The notes: generated from the letters alone by a model not told the origin. A stretch of DNA of 64,000 nt from Zygaena filipendulae (GCA_907165275.2 OU015652.1:13779001-13843000); one strand, 5' to 3'; positions 38,401 through 45,990 are shown, counted from the first letter of the stretch. Numbers and translations: made by a program.

Positions 38401-41400
38401 CAGGTATTGTATAAAGACGGTATAATTTAAATTTCATTCGATTTGAACCAGTAGTTTAGGAATTATAACTAGTCAAAGTTTCTTAATTTTGTAGGTCACT
38501 CACTCACTCACTCACTCACTCACTCACTCACTCACTGACCGGTCATCAAAATTCTAAGGCACTTCTAGCAGACATAGAAGTTTGAAATTTAGAATACAAT
38601 TTGTGTTTACTGTATAAATCAAGGAAAAATTAAAATATTTAGCAATTTCGGTCCAGTTTTCTAGATACACTAACTGCATAAATAACTTTGTAATCCCATA
38701 TAAATGTATGGAATTACAAAGTTATATATGCAGTTATATGTACCAACTGCACAAATAACTTTGTAATCCCATATAAATATATGAGACTAGCTGTTCCCCG
38801 CGGTTTCACCCGCGTTAATTTCGGAGATCCCGCGGGAATTCAGAGATGCAAAGTAGTTAGTACCCTATATCCCTAGGTTTTCTTTACCCCTGACAACGTG
38901 CATGCAAAATTTCATGAGATTTCACCAGCGTTAATTTCGGAGATCCTTCGGGAATTCCGAGATAAAATTACCCTAATCTGAATGCTCCAACGATTTTCAT
39001 GAAATTTTGTATACAGGGGATTTCGGGGGCCATAAATCGATCTAGCTAGGATTCATTTCTGGAATTCCCGCGCGAACTCTGATATCAACGCGGGTGAATT
39101 AATTATTGCATACTACACGTTGTCAAGGGTACAGGAAAGGTCATAGGGTAGTACTTTTATCTCAGAATACCCGCGGGATCTCCGAAATTAACGTGGGTTA
39201 AACCGCGGGGAACAGCTATTTAAGCCGTTGCCCAGATATTAATAAATAATAATAATAAGTGTAGCTATAGTTACCTACCTAGATATAAAGTGTAGATACA
39301 TAGTTACCTAGACATAATTATGTTCAAAGGTACAATGGTCAACAGAATGAAAAAGCAAGAATGGGGCATGTGTTTATATATATTATAAAGTTGTACCAAA
39401 ATCTTTCAAGTTATTAAAGTAGACTAAATTGCTCAAAGGCGGAAGACCATTTACAAAAAGAAATGAGATCCCATCAAAAACAAACTTGTAAAAAAGTCCA
39501 AGTCTCGCAACTCACTTCTTCTACAGTAAAAAGTTGTGAGATCAATGTAATACCAAGTCGGTTAATTTATTCAGTGCCTACTTAAGGGGCCTTCTGTCTA
39601 AAGTTATCATGTTATAAGCTAATCTAATAACATTTTATAGAGACCATATCAAATTTAAAAACCTTTTATGTTTTAAATAGATTGATTGGCTTGGCGATCA
39701 CGTGAAAACACAATGTATCTCACAAGTAATACATATTATAATTAAATTAGATTGTTTAGAACCATAATTATGTATTACATGTGAGATATAATATTGTGTT
39801 TTCACGTGATCGCCAAGCCAATCAATCTATTTAAAACATAAAAGGTTTTTAAATTTGATATGGTCTCTATAAAATGTTATTAGATTAGCTTATAACATGA
39901 TAACTTTAGACAGAAGGCCCCTTAAGTAGGCACTGAATAAATTAACCGACTTGGTATTACATTGATCTCACAACTTTTTACTGTAGAAGAAGTGAGTTGC
40001 GAGACTTGGACTTTTTTACAAGTTTGTTTTTGATGGGATAGTATTATATTATCTGTGGCTGGGCTAGTAGGTATTATGTTATCTGTGACTGGGTGTACCT
40101 GCACCTACCTAATGCTGAGTTGGTGTCCCATTCGGCAGAGCATGCGAGATAACTACCTATATGGGTTCCGATTGGCACTTATTTAATGTTTCTTTATTAT
40201 TCTTGTGTGTTGTTCAGAAATAAATGTTATTCCATACTAGCTGTTCCCCCCGATTTCACCCGCGGTAATTTTGGATAAAAAGTACCCTATGCACTTCACT
40301 GTACCGTCGAAAATGTGTATGCATTTCATGATCATCGGTCAAGCCGTTAAGGCGTGAAAGCGTAGGTAACAATCAAACAAACAAACACACTTTCGCATTT
40401 GTCGGCGGGAAACGTTTTTTAAAAAAAACTACCCTCACGCCGACACGGCCATCCTGACAGATGGACGCAGATAAGCAATAACATGTTAACCCACAAACTT
40501 AAGTTATTGATTCAGAACGATTTATTGCGAGTTAGGGAACATTTTTATTATGTATTTACCTTATTATATTGCTTAAATATGTAACTAAATATTAAACATA
40601 AAAAATGTTGACACAAAATGGCACTAAACTTTTAAAGCACGATTTTCTCAAAATTTCTCCAGTGTGGGTTAACACACTATTGTTTATCTACGTCCAGATA
40701 AGAATATTTCACATAACACACGGACGCGTGCGCACTTATAAGTTATACTATACCTAGTCATCATTACATCAAAATAGATAGTAAATATAACATATAATAT
40801 GATGTAGCATAGTCTGAACTCGCCTTGATGATACTCGTACACGAACGCTTCCTAACAAATAATTCATGTCCTACTGGATTTCACTGTTCCGTTTCAAATC
40901 GGTGTTATGACAACAAACCCTTTGTTAGTAAACAAAGCCGCGATTCGCCACTTTATTTGTACAAGTGAATATTATCAGATGACTAACCCTACGCAACCGT
41001 TACTACGACCGACGGTGGACGCATTTAGCGTCGCTTAGTCATTGCTCAGCTCGCTTTTGTATGTGAGATAGAAAGTGATATTATTATAAAATATTTTACA
41101 TGAAGTATATTCACAATATCAATTTGCTTTATCCATACTAATATTAGAGACTTCTCCTATACTAATACTAGCTGTGCTCCGCGGTTTAGTTTTGGAGTTC
41201 CCGCGGGAATTCTGGGATAAAAAGTAGCCTATGTCCTTCTCTGTACCCCTGACAACGTGTATGCAAAATTTTGTGGTGATCGGTTGAGCCGTTAAGCCGT
41301 AACAAACAAATTCACTTTCGCATTTATCCTACTTATATTATAAACGCGAAAGTTTGTAAGAATGTATGGATGGATGGATGGATTGATGTTTGTTACTCTT

Positions 41401-42127
41401 TCACGCAAAAACTACAGGACGGATTCAAATGAAACTTTACAATAATATAGCTTATACATCAGATTAACACATAGGGTACTTTTTATCCCGGAATTCCCGC
41501 GGGAACTCTAAAATTAACGCGGGTGAAACCGCGGGGCACAACTAGTAATACATATTAGTTAGATTTATAAAGAGGTGAAGTTTGTGAAGTTTTAGGAGGT
41601 ATCTAGAAGTCTCTCTCTTTACTGAACTGATTTTGAAAATTCTTTCACTTATAGGAAGCTACGGTAGTCCTGAGAGACATAATTATGATACTTTTTATCC
41701 CGAAATGCCCGGAAACAGCTAGATACAGTTATACCGGAGTTATCGGAGCCTAACCCCTATCCCCGACCGCCAGGCGTCGCTGTTCCTCAACGGCAACGGC
41801 GTGGGCGAGTCGTCGCACATGTCGGTGTACATCAAGATCCTGCCGGGCGAGTACGACGCGCTGCTGCGCTGGCCGTTCGCGCACACCGTCTCCTTCACGC
41901 TGTTCGACCAGAGCGCGGGCCCCGAGCGCGCGTGCAACATCGTCGAGAGCTTCGTGCCCGACCCCGCGTGGTCCAACTTCCAGCGCCCGTCCAAGGAGCC
42001 GGACGCGCTCGGCTTCGGCTTCCCGAGGTTCGTGTCGCACGACATGCTCAAGAAGCGGAACTTCGTCAAGGACGACGTCATGTTCCTCAGGGTGAAGGTG
42101 GACCCCAGCAAAATTGTCGCCGTGTAG
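8248..42127 (+). CDS. Traf4: Traf4-type TRAF adaptor protein, seven coding exons (whole gene span)
   Basis: Coding exons are 8248-8436, 32891-32995, 33868-34029, 35353-35502, 36434-36601, 37498-37758 and 41774-42127. They join in frame to 462 codons plus a stop, and all six introns are phase 0 with GT-AG ends. Residues 1-63 are a Ser/Pro-rich tail. Residues 81-272 hold seven Cys-Cys-His-Cys TRAF-type zinc fingers, residues 275-303 a short coiled coil, and residues 306-460 the MATH/TRAF-C domain. The order and spacing match vertebrate TRAF4 and Drosophila Traf4 (DTRAF1). As known for DTRAF1, no RING finger is present, so the product should act as an adaptor rather than an E3 ligase. In the family it works at the cytoplasmic face of membranes and junctions and feeds JNK signalling. 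Exons 4-7 are far richer in G and C than exons 1-3. Identification is very secure; alternative first exons cannot be excluded. Confidence 0.95.
11276..11434 (-). mobile_element. Helitron-like unit
   Basis: Reverse orientation: CCTGCGGTTTCACCCGCGG, GTTCTGCCGTATTTGCGTGA, then ACTTTCACAATTATAAGATT. The CTAGT end has decayed. Confidence 0.6.
11494..11816 (+). mobile_element. CRE-type MITE, copy 3 (best-defined)
   Basis: The 323-bp element runs from GGGCATGTTGACTAATTTTT to the inverse GTAGTCAACATCCC. TGACGTCA palindromes lie at 11619-11626 and 11663-11670. AT-rich 48-base sub-terminal inverted blocks contain GGACACGTATTTTTT. It has no coding capacity, so it must be mobilised in trans. Confidence 0.75.
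13005..13239 (+). mobile_element. MITE family A, copy 1
   Basis: The 235-bp element has inverted ends starting GGACATAGATAAGCAATA and GGACGCAGATAAGCAATA (right end, reverse complement), extending about 32 bases to TTAACYCACA. It is flanked by AATT on each side. The core contains GTAGGAGCGCCATTTTGTAT. Confidence 0.85.
13680..13855 (-). mobile_element. Helitron-like fragments, two partial copies
   Basis: AGCTGTGCCCCGCGGG begins one fragment. A second internal start, TTCACCCGCGTGACTTTCGG, lies at about 13814. Confidence 0.5.
14762..15325 (-). mobile_element. Helitron-like unit split by a MITE
   Basis: The two halves (14762-14796 and 15129-15325) carry CCCCCGCGGTTTCGCTCGCG and GTTTCCGCGGGATTTCCAGG. 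They are separated by the CRE-type MITE at 14797-15128. Confidence 0.65.
14797..15128 (-). mobile_element. CRE-type MITE, copy 4, inside a Helitron-like unit
   Basis: The 332-bp element is flanked by AATT on both sides (14793-14796 and 15129-15132), a clear 4-bp target duplication. Removing it joins CGCGGG-AATT-TCATAGTTTCC, the expected Helitron-like sequence. TGACGTCA sites lie at 14942-14949 and 14988-14995. Confidence 0.8.
19521..19725 (+). mobile_element. CRE-type MITE, copy 5, shortened and diverged
   Basis: The ends GAGTCCGTCCTGCAGATTCA and CTGACTGATGGACTAAATAT are present. The middle is deleted and TGACGTCA has decayed. Confidence 0.6.
19985..20272 (-). mobile_element. Helitron-like unit with a duplicated tail
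   Basis: A full unit at 20077-20272 is preceded by a second copy of its tail (19985-20075, TTTCGGAGTCCATCGCGGAC and CACGTGATTTATATATATTA). The full unit closely matches 2441-2637. Confidence 0.6.
20291..21754. mobile_element. Unclassified 1.46-kb element with CTCGAGCGCGTCAGAT motifs
   Basis: Near the left end the motif ACTCGAGCGYGTCAGAT occurs at about 20468, 20599 and 20742, with a partial copy at 20327. Near the right end it occurs inverted (ATCTGACGCGCTCGAGTA) at about 21576, with partial copies at 21439 and 21706. AAATCGGCAGATT is also present as an inverted pair (near 20660 and 21369). Ends TAGTACGG and CCGTACTA form an 8-base inverted terminus flanked by TTA. No protein-coding frame of note lies within. 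Confidence 0.45.
23845..24020. mobile_element. Inverted-repeat element with 29-base ends
   Basis: The ends read AAGCGTGTACCAGACTATTG and AAGCGTGTACCAGACTGTTT (right end, reverse complement), both continuing to TAAACNAGCC. The total is 176 bp. An inner hairpin surrounds CTGGTTTTAAACCAG. The target duplication is not clear. Confidence 0.7.
24494..24710. repeat. Dispersed lepidopteran-type repeat
   Basis: TTAGGGTTCTGTACCC at one end and GTACGGAACCCCTGGTGAGC then GAGTCCGACTCGTACTTG at the other, with a CCGTCCGTCCGTCTGTC tract inside. This is a familiar abundant repeat in moths and butterflies; its class is uncertain. Confidence 0.55.
24760..24870 (-). repeat. tRNA-related SINE fragment
   Basis: On the - strand, GTCGCGGGTTCGATCC is a clear pol III B box, with TAGTTTAGTTAACTAAGC upstream resembling an A-box region. 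It does not fold as a full tRNA, so I call it a SINE head. Confidence 0.5.
25349..25524 (+). mobile_element. Helitron-like unit
   Basis: It runs from TCTACTAATAAAGGAGAAAG through AACTACTGGACCGATTTCAA to GAAACCGCGCGGGACAGCTA then GT. Confidence 0.6.
28661..28897. mobile_element. MITE family C, foldback copy 1
   Basis: This 237-bp near-palindrome has ends reading CGGCCGCACTCAGAGTCGAC and its inverse, and the centre repeats TTAATTGGCATTTAA in both orientations. Arms are about 105 bases with few mismatches. Flanks are TAA/TTA, possibly a decayed 3-bp duplication. Confidence 0.75.
30729..30905 (+). repeat. SINE-like interspersed repeat
   Basis: A T-run, then ATGTCATAGGGGGCAAACGG, GTGATTACCGCCGCCCATAG, AACACCAGAAGGCATGCAGG and TGCGTTGCCGACCTGGAATG. 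This core recurs widely in Lepidoptera. A shorter piece (ATGCCATAGGGGGCAAATAG) is at about 23361. Confidence 0.55.
32891..32995 (+). CDS. Traf4: Traf4 coding exon 2: start of zinc finger 1
   Basis: The exon has 35 codons (residues 64-98). It opens with IYPDPESEKA and contains the first cysteine pair, C81-X6-C88, in YCIHHKEGCQW. The matching His and Cys lie in exon 3, so the intron cuts finger 1. The acceptor is TTGTTCCAG and the donor GTATGC. The codon third positions are mixed, unlike the G/C-ending codons of later exons. An in-frame ATG at residue 75 could serve as a start in a transcript that skips exon 1. Confidence 0.93.
33868..34029 (+). CDS. Traf4: Traf4 coding exon 3: zinc fingers 1 (end), 2, 3 (start)
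   Basis: The exon has 54 codons (residues 99-152). It starts AHLNTC, giving H100 and C104 of finger 1. Finger 2 uses C111, C115, H127 and C132. It then gives C139 and C142 of finger 3 in ICEYCGKEF. The acceptor is GCATGCGCAG and the donor GTGAGA. The upstream intron (32996-33867, 872 bp) and downstream intron (34030-35352, 1323 bp) are both phase 0. Confidence 0.95.
34030..35352 (+). other. Traf4 intron 3, AT-rich, with SINE tail near its end
   Basis: The 1.3-kb intron is strongly AT-rich between about 34200 and 34640, with simple A/T runs and repeated GTAGGTACCTA-like motifs. A SINE-type fragment sits at 35243-35325, just before the acceptor. No open frame of interest was seen. Confidence 0.6.
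35243..35325 (+). repeat. SINE 3' fragment
   Basis: The stretch contains GGTAGAGAATGCC, GCATTCAGTCCGCC and ATCTGTAC, followed by an AATAAATAAAT tail. I recognise this as the 3' portion of a SINE type common in lepidopteran genomes. It ends about 27 bases before the exon 4 acceptor, so it forms part of that exon's branch-point neighbourhood. The family name is not certain. Confidence 0.55.
35353..35502 (+). CDS. Traf4: Traf4 coding exon 4: zinc fingers 3 (end), 4, 5 (start)
   Basis: The exon has 50 codons (residues 153-202). It starts EHQGNC, giving H154 and C158 of finger 3. Finger 4 uses C165, C169, H181 and C186, within VYCENKCGAK, a motif typical of TRAF4. It ends with C193 and C196 of finger 5. 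The acceptor is CCCCTTCAG and the donor GTGGGT. Codons turn strongly G/C-ending from here on. Confidence 0.95.
35503..36433 (+). other. Traf4 intron 4
   Basis: The 931-bp phase-0 intron has a last half (about 35992-36404) that is unusually GC-rich, with recurring GTCGC/GCGAC motifs. That part looks like a separate insertion (see its own entry). The first half is AT-rich and unremarkable. Confidence 0.6.
35992..36404. mobile_element. Possible inverted-repeat element with GTCGC motifs
   Basis: The left end reads TGCGTACACTATGCGACTTG. The reverse complement of the right end reads GAGCACACACTTTGCGACAC, so ACACTWTGCGAC is shared as an inverted terminus. Many internal GTCG/CGAC repeats are present, including GTCGACGACGACGAG. 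The composition contrasts with the rest of the intron. This resembles short hAT-like elements, but the target duplication is unclear and the boundaries are approximate. Confidence 0.35.
36434..36601 (+). CDS. Traf4: Traf4 coding exon 5: zinc fingers 5 (end), 6, 7 (start)
   Basis: The exon has 56 codons (residues 203-258). H208 and C212 close finger 5. Finger 6 uses C219, C223, H236 and C241. C248-X6-C255 opens finger 7. The acceptor is TGTGTCGGCAG and the donor GTGGAT. Nearly every codon ends in G or C, and much of the exon is CpG-dense. The product is Ala/Arg-rich where other TRAF4 proteins have more varied residues, perhaps a result of the base bias. Confidence 0.93.
36602..37497 (+). other. 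Traf4 intron 5 with a decayed Helitron-like copy
   Basis: The 896-bp phase-0 intron holds a diverged, reverse-orientation Helitron-like fragment at about 36857-37010, with GGTTTCACACGCGTTAATTT followed by a spaced AACAAACAAA tail. The remainder is AT-rich without recognisable features. Confidence 0.6.
37498..37758 (+). CDS. Traf4: Traf4 coding exon 6: zinc finger 7 end, coiled coil, start of MATH domain
   Basis: The exon has 87 codons (residues 259-345). H267 and C272 complete finger 7. Residues 275-303 form a short Ala/Leu-rich helix with heptad-like leucines, the shortened TRAF-N coiled coil typical of TRAF4. VLVWRIADW marks the first strand of the MATH domain, and SPAFYTSQYGYKLQ is a conserved family motif. 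The acceptor is CCGGCTGGCAG and the donor GTGAGT. The exon is about three-quarters G+C in an AT-rich setting. Confidence 0.95.
37778..38036 (-). mobile_element. Helitron-like unit, GCGCGG subfamily
   Basis: ACTAGCTGTCCCGCGCGGTT starts it 20 bases after the exon 6 donor. It contains a perfect short palindrome, TTGAAAATTCAACCCCTA, with its inverse, and the tail CTGTGCGTTGATCCATCAGT. Relatives are at 51183 and 63516. Confidence 0.65.
38058..38189. repeat. GCC-rich hairpin, 58-base arms
   Basis: Arms 38058-38115 and 38132-38189 pair around a 16-base loop. They contain GGTAGACAACATA and its inverse, and GCGGCGGCGG against CCGCCGCCGCCG. There are only a few mismatches. It lies in Traf4 intron 6. 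Confidence 0.8.
38190..38700. repeat. Repeat-like segment with (TCAC)n tract
   Basis: About eleven TCAC units at 38493-38537 are followed by TGACCGGTCATCAAAATTCT. In front is GGCAGTGCCCCCGCCAAGTC. This arrangement recalls lepidopteran Helitron-like elements with internal microsatellites. The family is uncertain. Confidence 0.45.
38786..38960 (-). mobile_element. Helitron-like unit
   Basis: GACTAGCTGTTCCCCGCGGT starts the unit in reverse orientation, followed by a second partial head at about 38924. Sequence after it (AATGCTCCAACGATTTTCAT, ATCGATCTAGCTAG) also occurs near 2664-2720, a further shared repeat. Confidence 0.55.
39060..39221 (+). mobile_element. Helitron-like unit
   Basis: It ends with AACGTGGGTTAAACCGCGGG then GAACAGCTAT. 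The start is poorly defined. Confidence 0.5.
39468..40039. repeat. 572-bp inverted repeat with 247-bp perfect arms
   Basis: Left arm 39468-39714 and right arm 39793-40039 are reverse complements with no mismatch or gap that I could find on base-by-base reading. The 78-base spacer also pairs partly (TCTCACAAGTAATACAT against ATGTATTACATGTGAGA). It lies in intron 6 of Traf4, so it is inside the Traf4 primary transcript. To its right, a segment starting GTATTATATTATCTGTG is repeated once in tandem (about 40041-40099). It has no coding capacity, and no target duplication is evident. Confidence 0.9.
40237..40396 (-). mobile_element. Helitron-like unit
   Basis: Reverse orientation: ACTAGCTGTTCCCCCCGATT at one end and CAAACACACTTTCGCATTTG at the other. 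Confidence 0.6.
40463..40695 (-). mobile_element. MITE family A, copy 2 (Traf4 intron 6)
   Basis: The 233-bp element is inverted relative to the other copies and flanked by AGAT at 40459-40462 and 40696-40699. Ends and core match copies at 13005 and 53084 closely, though the core GGAGCGCC is lost. Confidence 0.85.
41167..41546. mobile_element. Two Helitron-like units head to head
   Basis: A reverse unit (41167-41330, ACTAGCTGTGCTCCGCGGTT) abuts a forward unit (41331-41546, ending GGGTGAAACCGCGGGGCACA then ACTAGT). The junction is CGCATTTATCCTACTTATAT. The forward unit carries an (ATGG)4 tract near 41366. Confidence 0.65.
41580..41727 (+). mobile_element. Helitron-like fragment next to the exon 7 acceptor
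   Basis: It carries TGAACTGATTTTGAAAATTC, TTATAGGAAGCTACGGTAG and CCCGGAAACAGCTAG. It ends about 45 bases before the acceptor of the last Traf4 exon. Confidence 0.5.
41774..42127 (+). CDS. Traf4: Traf4 terminal coding exon 7: MATH/TRAF-C domain
   Basis: The exon has 117 codons plus TAG (residues 346-462). It opens with ASLFLNGNGVGESSHMSVYI, followed by the conserved ILPGEYDALLRWPF, FVPDPAWSNFQRP, FGFPRFVSH and KRNFVKDDVMFL motifs of the MATH domain. This surface binds receptor tails and other partners in TRAF proteins. The acceptor is CCCGACCGCCAG. The chain ends KIVAV, a few residues past the last strand, as in TRAF4. Confidence 0.96.
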   Translation, partial: ASLFLNGNGVGESSHMSVYIKILPGEYDALLRWPFAHTVSFTLFDQSAGPERACNIVESFVPDPAWSNFQRPSKEPDALGFGFPRFVSHDMLKKRNFVKDDVMFLRVKVDPSKIVAV

Positions 42128-42290
42128 AATCTTTAGGTACCCACATATATGCGAATATTGTGTATCTGATGTGTATGTTTGGTTATCGTGTAACTTCTGG
42201 ATATGTGGCCGGTTGAGGTCAAATTCTGGGTATAAAGGGTATAAAGGATGTGACTGTAAATGTGGGATATATTCATGCATTCGATAATTT

Positions 42291-42296
42291 AATAAA
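42291..42296 (+). terminator. Proximal poly(A) signal for Traf4
   Basis: AATAAA lies 164 bases after the stop codon and is followed by T/GT-rich sequence. It would give a short 3' UTR. Another AATAAA at about 44487 could mark a longer 3' UTR; transcript data would decide. Confidence 0.5.
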
Positions 42297-43651
42297 GATA
42301 TGTTTATACATATATAACTAATGAAATAAAAAATTTCAAAAAACAGTCAAAGAGAAAACCTGAACAAAAAGACGTAGGGTTATGAAGATTTATGATTTTT
42401 AAATTTGATTTGTCGGTGCGCCAAAGTTCAAAGGGGCGTTGAATGACCCTAATCCGTCAGCGTAACGACAGCACGTTTAATTTTCATGAATAATTACGTC
42501 CAGAATTTTTTTTTTAATATTTGAGAGGACAATGGAATGATCCCTCATTTAACCTTACACCCTCTATGTCCTATGTTAGAGTTGCTGACAGAATCTCGAA
42601 GCTCATATGATATGAGTGAAACCATGGGGAAATGCTTGTAGATATTTTATTTATTTGGATAGATCAATAATTACTACGTCTATTGTTTGGTATGATATAT
42701 TATTGTACATACGTATATTTAAGCGCTTACTTGACATAGTTTAAGTGATTGACAAGTTGAATTTTAAGATTGAATAAGAAATTTAAAAAGAGATAATATG
42801 AAAAGTCATTGTTATTTAGTATTAGCGTTATTTAAAAGTCATAGAATTATGTTGTGAATAGATCTTTAGGTTAGGGACTAGATAGGTACAGTAGTAAGGA
42901 TCAATCAGTAATATTTGTAAATATATTATGTATACTTAGATGATTAATTTTATTAGCAATTAGAAGCGCATACGCTGCATTGTTATCCTTTCACTGAAGA
43001 TCTCTTGAGTTTCATTGCCGTCAAAGGAATGTAACAAGCTGAGCATTGTTTCAAAGGATATTAACTGTTGTGTCTTCTGTAATAGAGTCTATATTCTTTA
43101 GTAACCATTGATAAAAAAATTCTTGTCAAATGCACTCTTTCGAATTTTGTTGGATTGGAATTATGTATTTCTATTTGAAGAAACCATGAAGTTTTTTTAA
43201 AGAATCAGAAAATTCTCCATAAATTTTCAGGCAACAATTTTTACTCATTCTATTATGCCTTCTAATTTTATTATGTGCCATAGAATATAGTTAAGAACAC
43301 ACATTTTTATAGGCAACTGCAAAGATTGTGTGTTAAACAGTAAAAGTACAGTCCAAGTGTTTTATTTGCCTTACGACAGTTACATAATAAGGCCTTTTCA
43401 AAAATGCTGCGGACAAAATTAAAATTTAAAATCTAGGTTTCTCATAAAATGTCTGGGTACTTTGAGACGTGTTTAGACTATGTTATGATATCGGCACACC
43501 TTTGTATATATCTTCGATTTTTGCAATTTTTAATACCTTTTGTTGACTCTTATATTTTTGTACATACAAAATGGTCTCTATAAATTGTTCGCATCAATAA
43601 TTGTAAATAATAATTACTTATTACGTTATTTATTCTATGTGTGACCTTTTA

Positions 43652-44019
43652 GGGGTCATCCATAAAGTAAGCCACAGTCGTGACACTAATTTCGTGATTT
43701 TTACCCCTCCCCTTCCTTGTCACAGTTGGTCACATTTGTGAGTCCCCTCCCTCCCTAGGTGACGTCACATATTTTGCAATTTTACATCTAGAAATTATTA
43801 AAATTTAAACTGCAGTTCCAACAAAACAGGTTATAAACCTTAGTTCGCTAGCAAAGTAATTCAAACATTATGCCCATTCAGATAGAGTTCAAATTTGGCA
43901 TTTTAACACTTCAATGTATATTTTGAAATGTAACGTCACGAAACTTAGCACTTGTCACACGATGTCACACTTCGCCGTCCCCCTCCTCCCATTGTGTGAC
44001 GTACTTTATGGATGGTCCC
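43652..44019. mobile_element. MITE family B, long copy
   Basis: The 368-bp element has inverted ends GGGGTCATCCATAAAGTA and GGGACCATCCATAAAGTACG (right end, reverse complement), flanked by TTTA on both sides. Pyrimidine-rich CCCCTCC blocks and GTCACA motifs lie inside each end, with one TGACGTCA at 43760-43767. It has no coding capacity. Confidence 0.75.
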
Positions 44020-45442
44020 TTTATGATGTGGACTTTTTGTATATTTTTCCGTTTATTGATAAAATATGACTATGTAAAAAGGCTGGAGTTAGACCAAAGT
44101 GTTTTGATAACTTTGCATGAAATGAAAAGAAAAAAGAGATATATAATGTACATTGCTCCAATCGGCAAAGTTGATCAACATAGAATTACAGCTTGTGTTT
44201 TTGTATTATATTTTATACTTTTATCATAATATTATAATTTATATTTTCTTGAAACATTGTATTGTACAATTGTACATAACTACATAATATATTTTATATG
44301 TAGGTACATGCCTCAGTTTTAGTCTCGCGTTTTTGAAAATAGCTTATTACCTACACATCTAGATATTTTCTTCGAAAACTAAATTTGTGTTCATAAAATT
44401 TGAAAATATATGTATTGTTTTAAGATCTCTCTTTTTGTAATTTGCTTTAAAAGTGAACAATCTCAACTGAAATATTACATTCCAGTAATAAAGTATTTTC
44501 TAAGTCTATTATCGCTCTTTTGAGGAATGTCAAATAACACAGAGCCTGTTTATTAATTAAGCATTAATGATATTATAAATTTAAGTTTACAAACATAAAA
44601 AATATGTAGTTTTTCCGCAATATCTGCCAACGTTATAACTCAAATAAGTGAAATAAGTATTGCTAGTGGATTTAGGTAGTTAACGATTTTACTATTTTCC
44701 TACATTTAATGCAACATGAGACTAACGTTAAATTATAATAACTATGTAGGTAATTTACCCTATAAGTTGTAATGATAGAACTTTTTATATTTAAGTAGGT
44801 ATGTTTAAGTTTTTTTCTAAGATGAAAAATATATTTTTATCTCATAAACCGAAATTGAAGTTTTCTTTTAATATATTTCTTTTTTAGAAAAATTGAAATT
44901 ATGGTCAATCTGGAAATATTTGTCTGTTTGTCAATTTGTTTAAATTAAACACGCACCACGCAAGAATGAGTAAATTTTATGTATGTAGTAGGTATACATA
45001 ATACGTAGGTATGTGTTAATGTAGATTTTATCAATCGAACCGAACTTCAGAAACAGTATTTTTTTTTCTGGATGAAAAGTAGGTAGGTGCCTTTTCTTGC
45101 ACGTGGGGCATGGTAAAGGGCATAAAGGGAAGGGCATAAAAATTTTCTCCTGGAAGCGACACCATGTTGCGGAATATGCAAGCGGAACCACGGACAAGTT
45201 ACAATATATTGAATAGAATGCACTCTGTCTTTTCACGTTAACCTTCGGGACTACTGAACGGATTGTCATGCGATTTTCACAGGTAGGTAGATTAAGCTTA
45301 GCTTGGAGCAACGTAATATAGGCTTTCTTTCACTTAAATCGGAAGTCGAAAAAAAAATTTGTTATATTATAGCGTTTTACACAGGTAAAACTTACCAAAT
45401 TACTTTTGCACATTTAATGTTTAAAAGCTAAGGAAAACATCT

Positions 45443-45711
45443 ATACATATAAATAAAATTGAAGTGTCTGTTTATAATTCTAAATTAACAGCTTTTCACT
45501 AAATACATAATTATCCATTTTTAAATTTTTCTGTCTGTCTGTTTGTTCCGGGTAATCTCTGAAACGGCTGGACCGATTGTAACGGGACTTTTACTGGCAG
45601 ACAGCTAGTTATAAGGAGTAACTTAGGCTACTTTTATTTTAGAAAAAAATAGTCCTGTGGGAATTCCGATTTCCGAAACTCACGCAGGTGAAACGGCTGG
45701 GCACAGCTAGT
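45443..45711 (+). mobile_element. Helitron-like unit, long subfamily
   Basis: It has the AATTGAAGTGTCTGTTTATA head, the AAACGGCTGGACCGATTGTA middle, and an end of GAAACGGCTGGGCACAGCTA then GT. Confidence 0.62.
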
Positions 45712-45894
45712 AAATAAATAAAAATAATACTCATAATACATTAAAAACATTGTAATTTATACAAAAATATAATCTGATATCTCTTACATAGGTAAATACT
45801 TAGATGAAGAAGAAGAAAGAAAGAAGAAAATACATTTATTTCAGCACAATACACAAGAAAAAGAAACAAATATCAACAGTGCCTAATCTAAAGA

Positions 45895-45990
45895 AACATA
45901 GATAATATCTCTTGCATGCTCTGCCGAAAGGGTCGCCAACTCAGCATTAGCTAGGTGCGGGAACACCTAGCGCTGGTTTTCAGTTGGCAG
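45895..45990. repeat. Dispersed repeat fragment
   Basis: GCATGCTCTGCCGAAAGGGT followed by CAACTCAGCATTAGC is matched in inverse at about 40110-40150 (AATGCTGAGTTGG, TTCGGCAGAGCATGC). I do not know the family. Confidence 0.5.

Larger units (their letters stand above)
37759..41773 (+). other. Traf4 intron 6, 4.0 kb of nested repeats
   Basis: The intron splits the MATH domain. It begins, 20 bases after the donor, with a Helitron-like unit and ends with another one about 45 bases before the acceptor. Between them are a CCG-rich hairpin, a (TCAC)n tract, several Helitron-like units in both orientations, a 572-bp inverted repeat and a 233-bp MITE. Almost none of it looks unique. Confidence 0.7.

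Noticed and set aside
38039..38437. Frames of 132 and 89 codons on opposite strands in intron 6
   Set aside because: They arise from the two arms of the GCC-rich hairpin and an adjacent repeat, giving mirrored Ala/Arg-rich peptides.
38493..38537. CRISPR-like short repeats
   Set aside because: These are uniform TCAC units without spacers, an ordinary microsatellite in an animal genome.
39922..40104. 60-codon frame on the - strand
   Set aside because: It lies in one arm of the long inverted repeat and its flanking tandem duplication; nothing suggests coding.
41750..42280. 176-codon open frame antisense to the last Traf4 exon
   Set aside because: It mirrors the G/C-ending codons of the MATH exon; its Glu/Val/Arg/Leu-heavy peptide matches nothing and it has no splice or conservation support.
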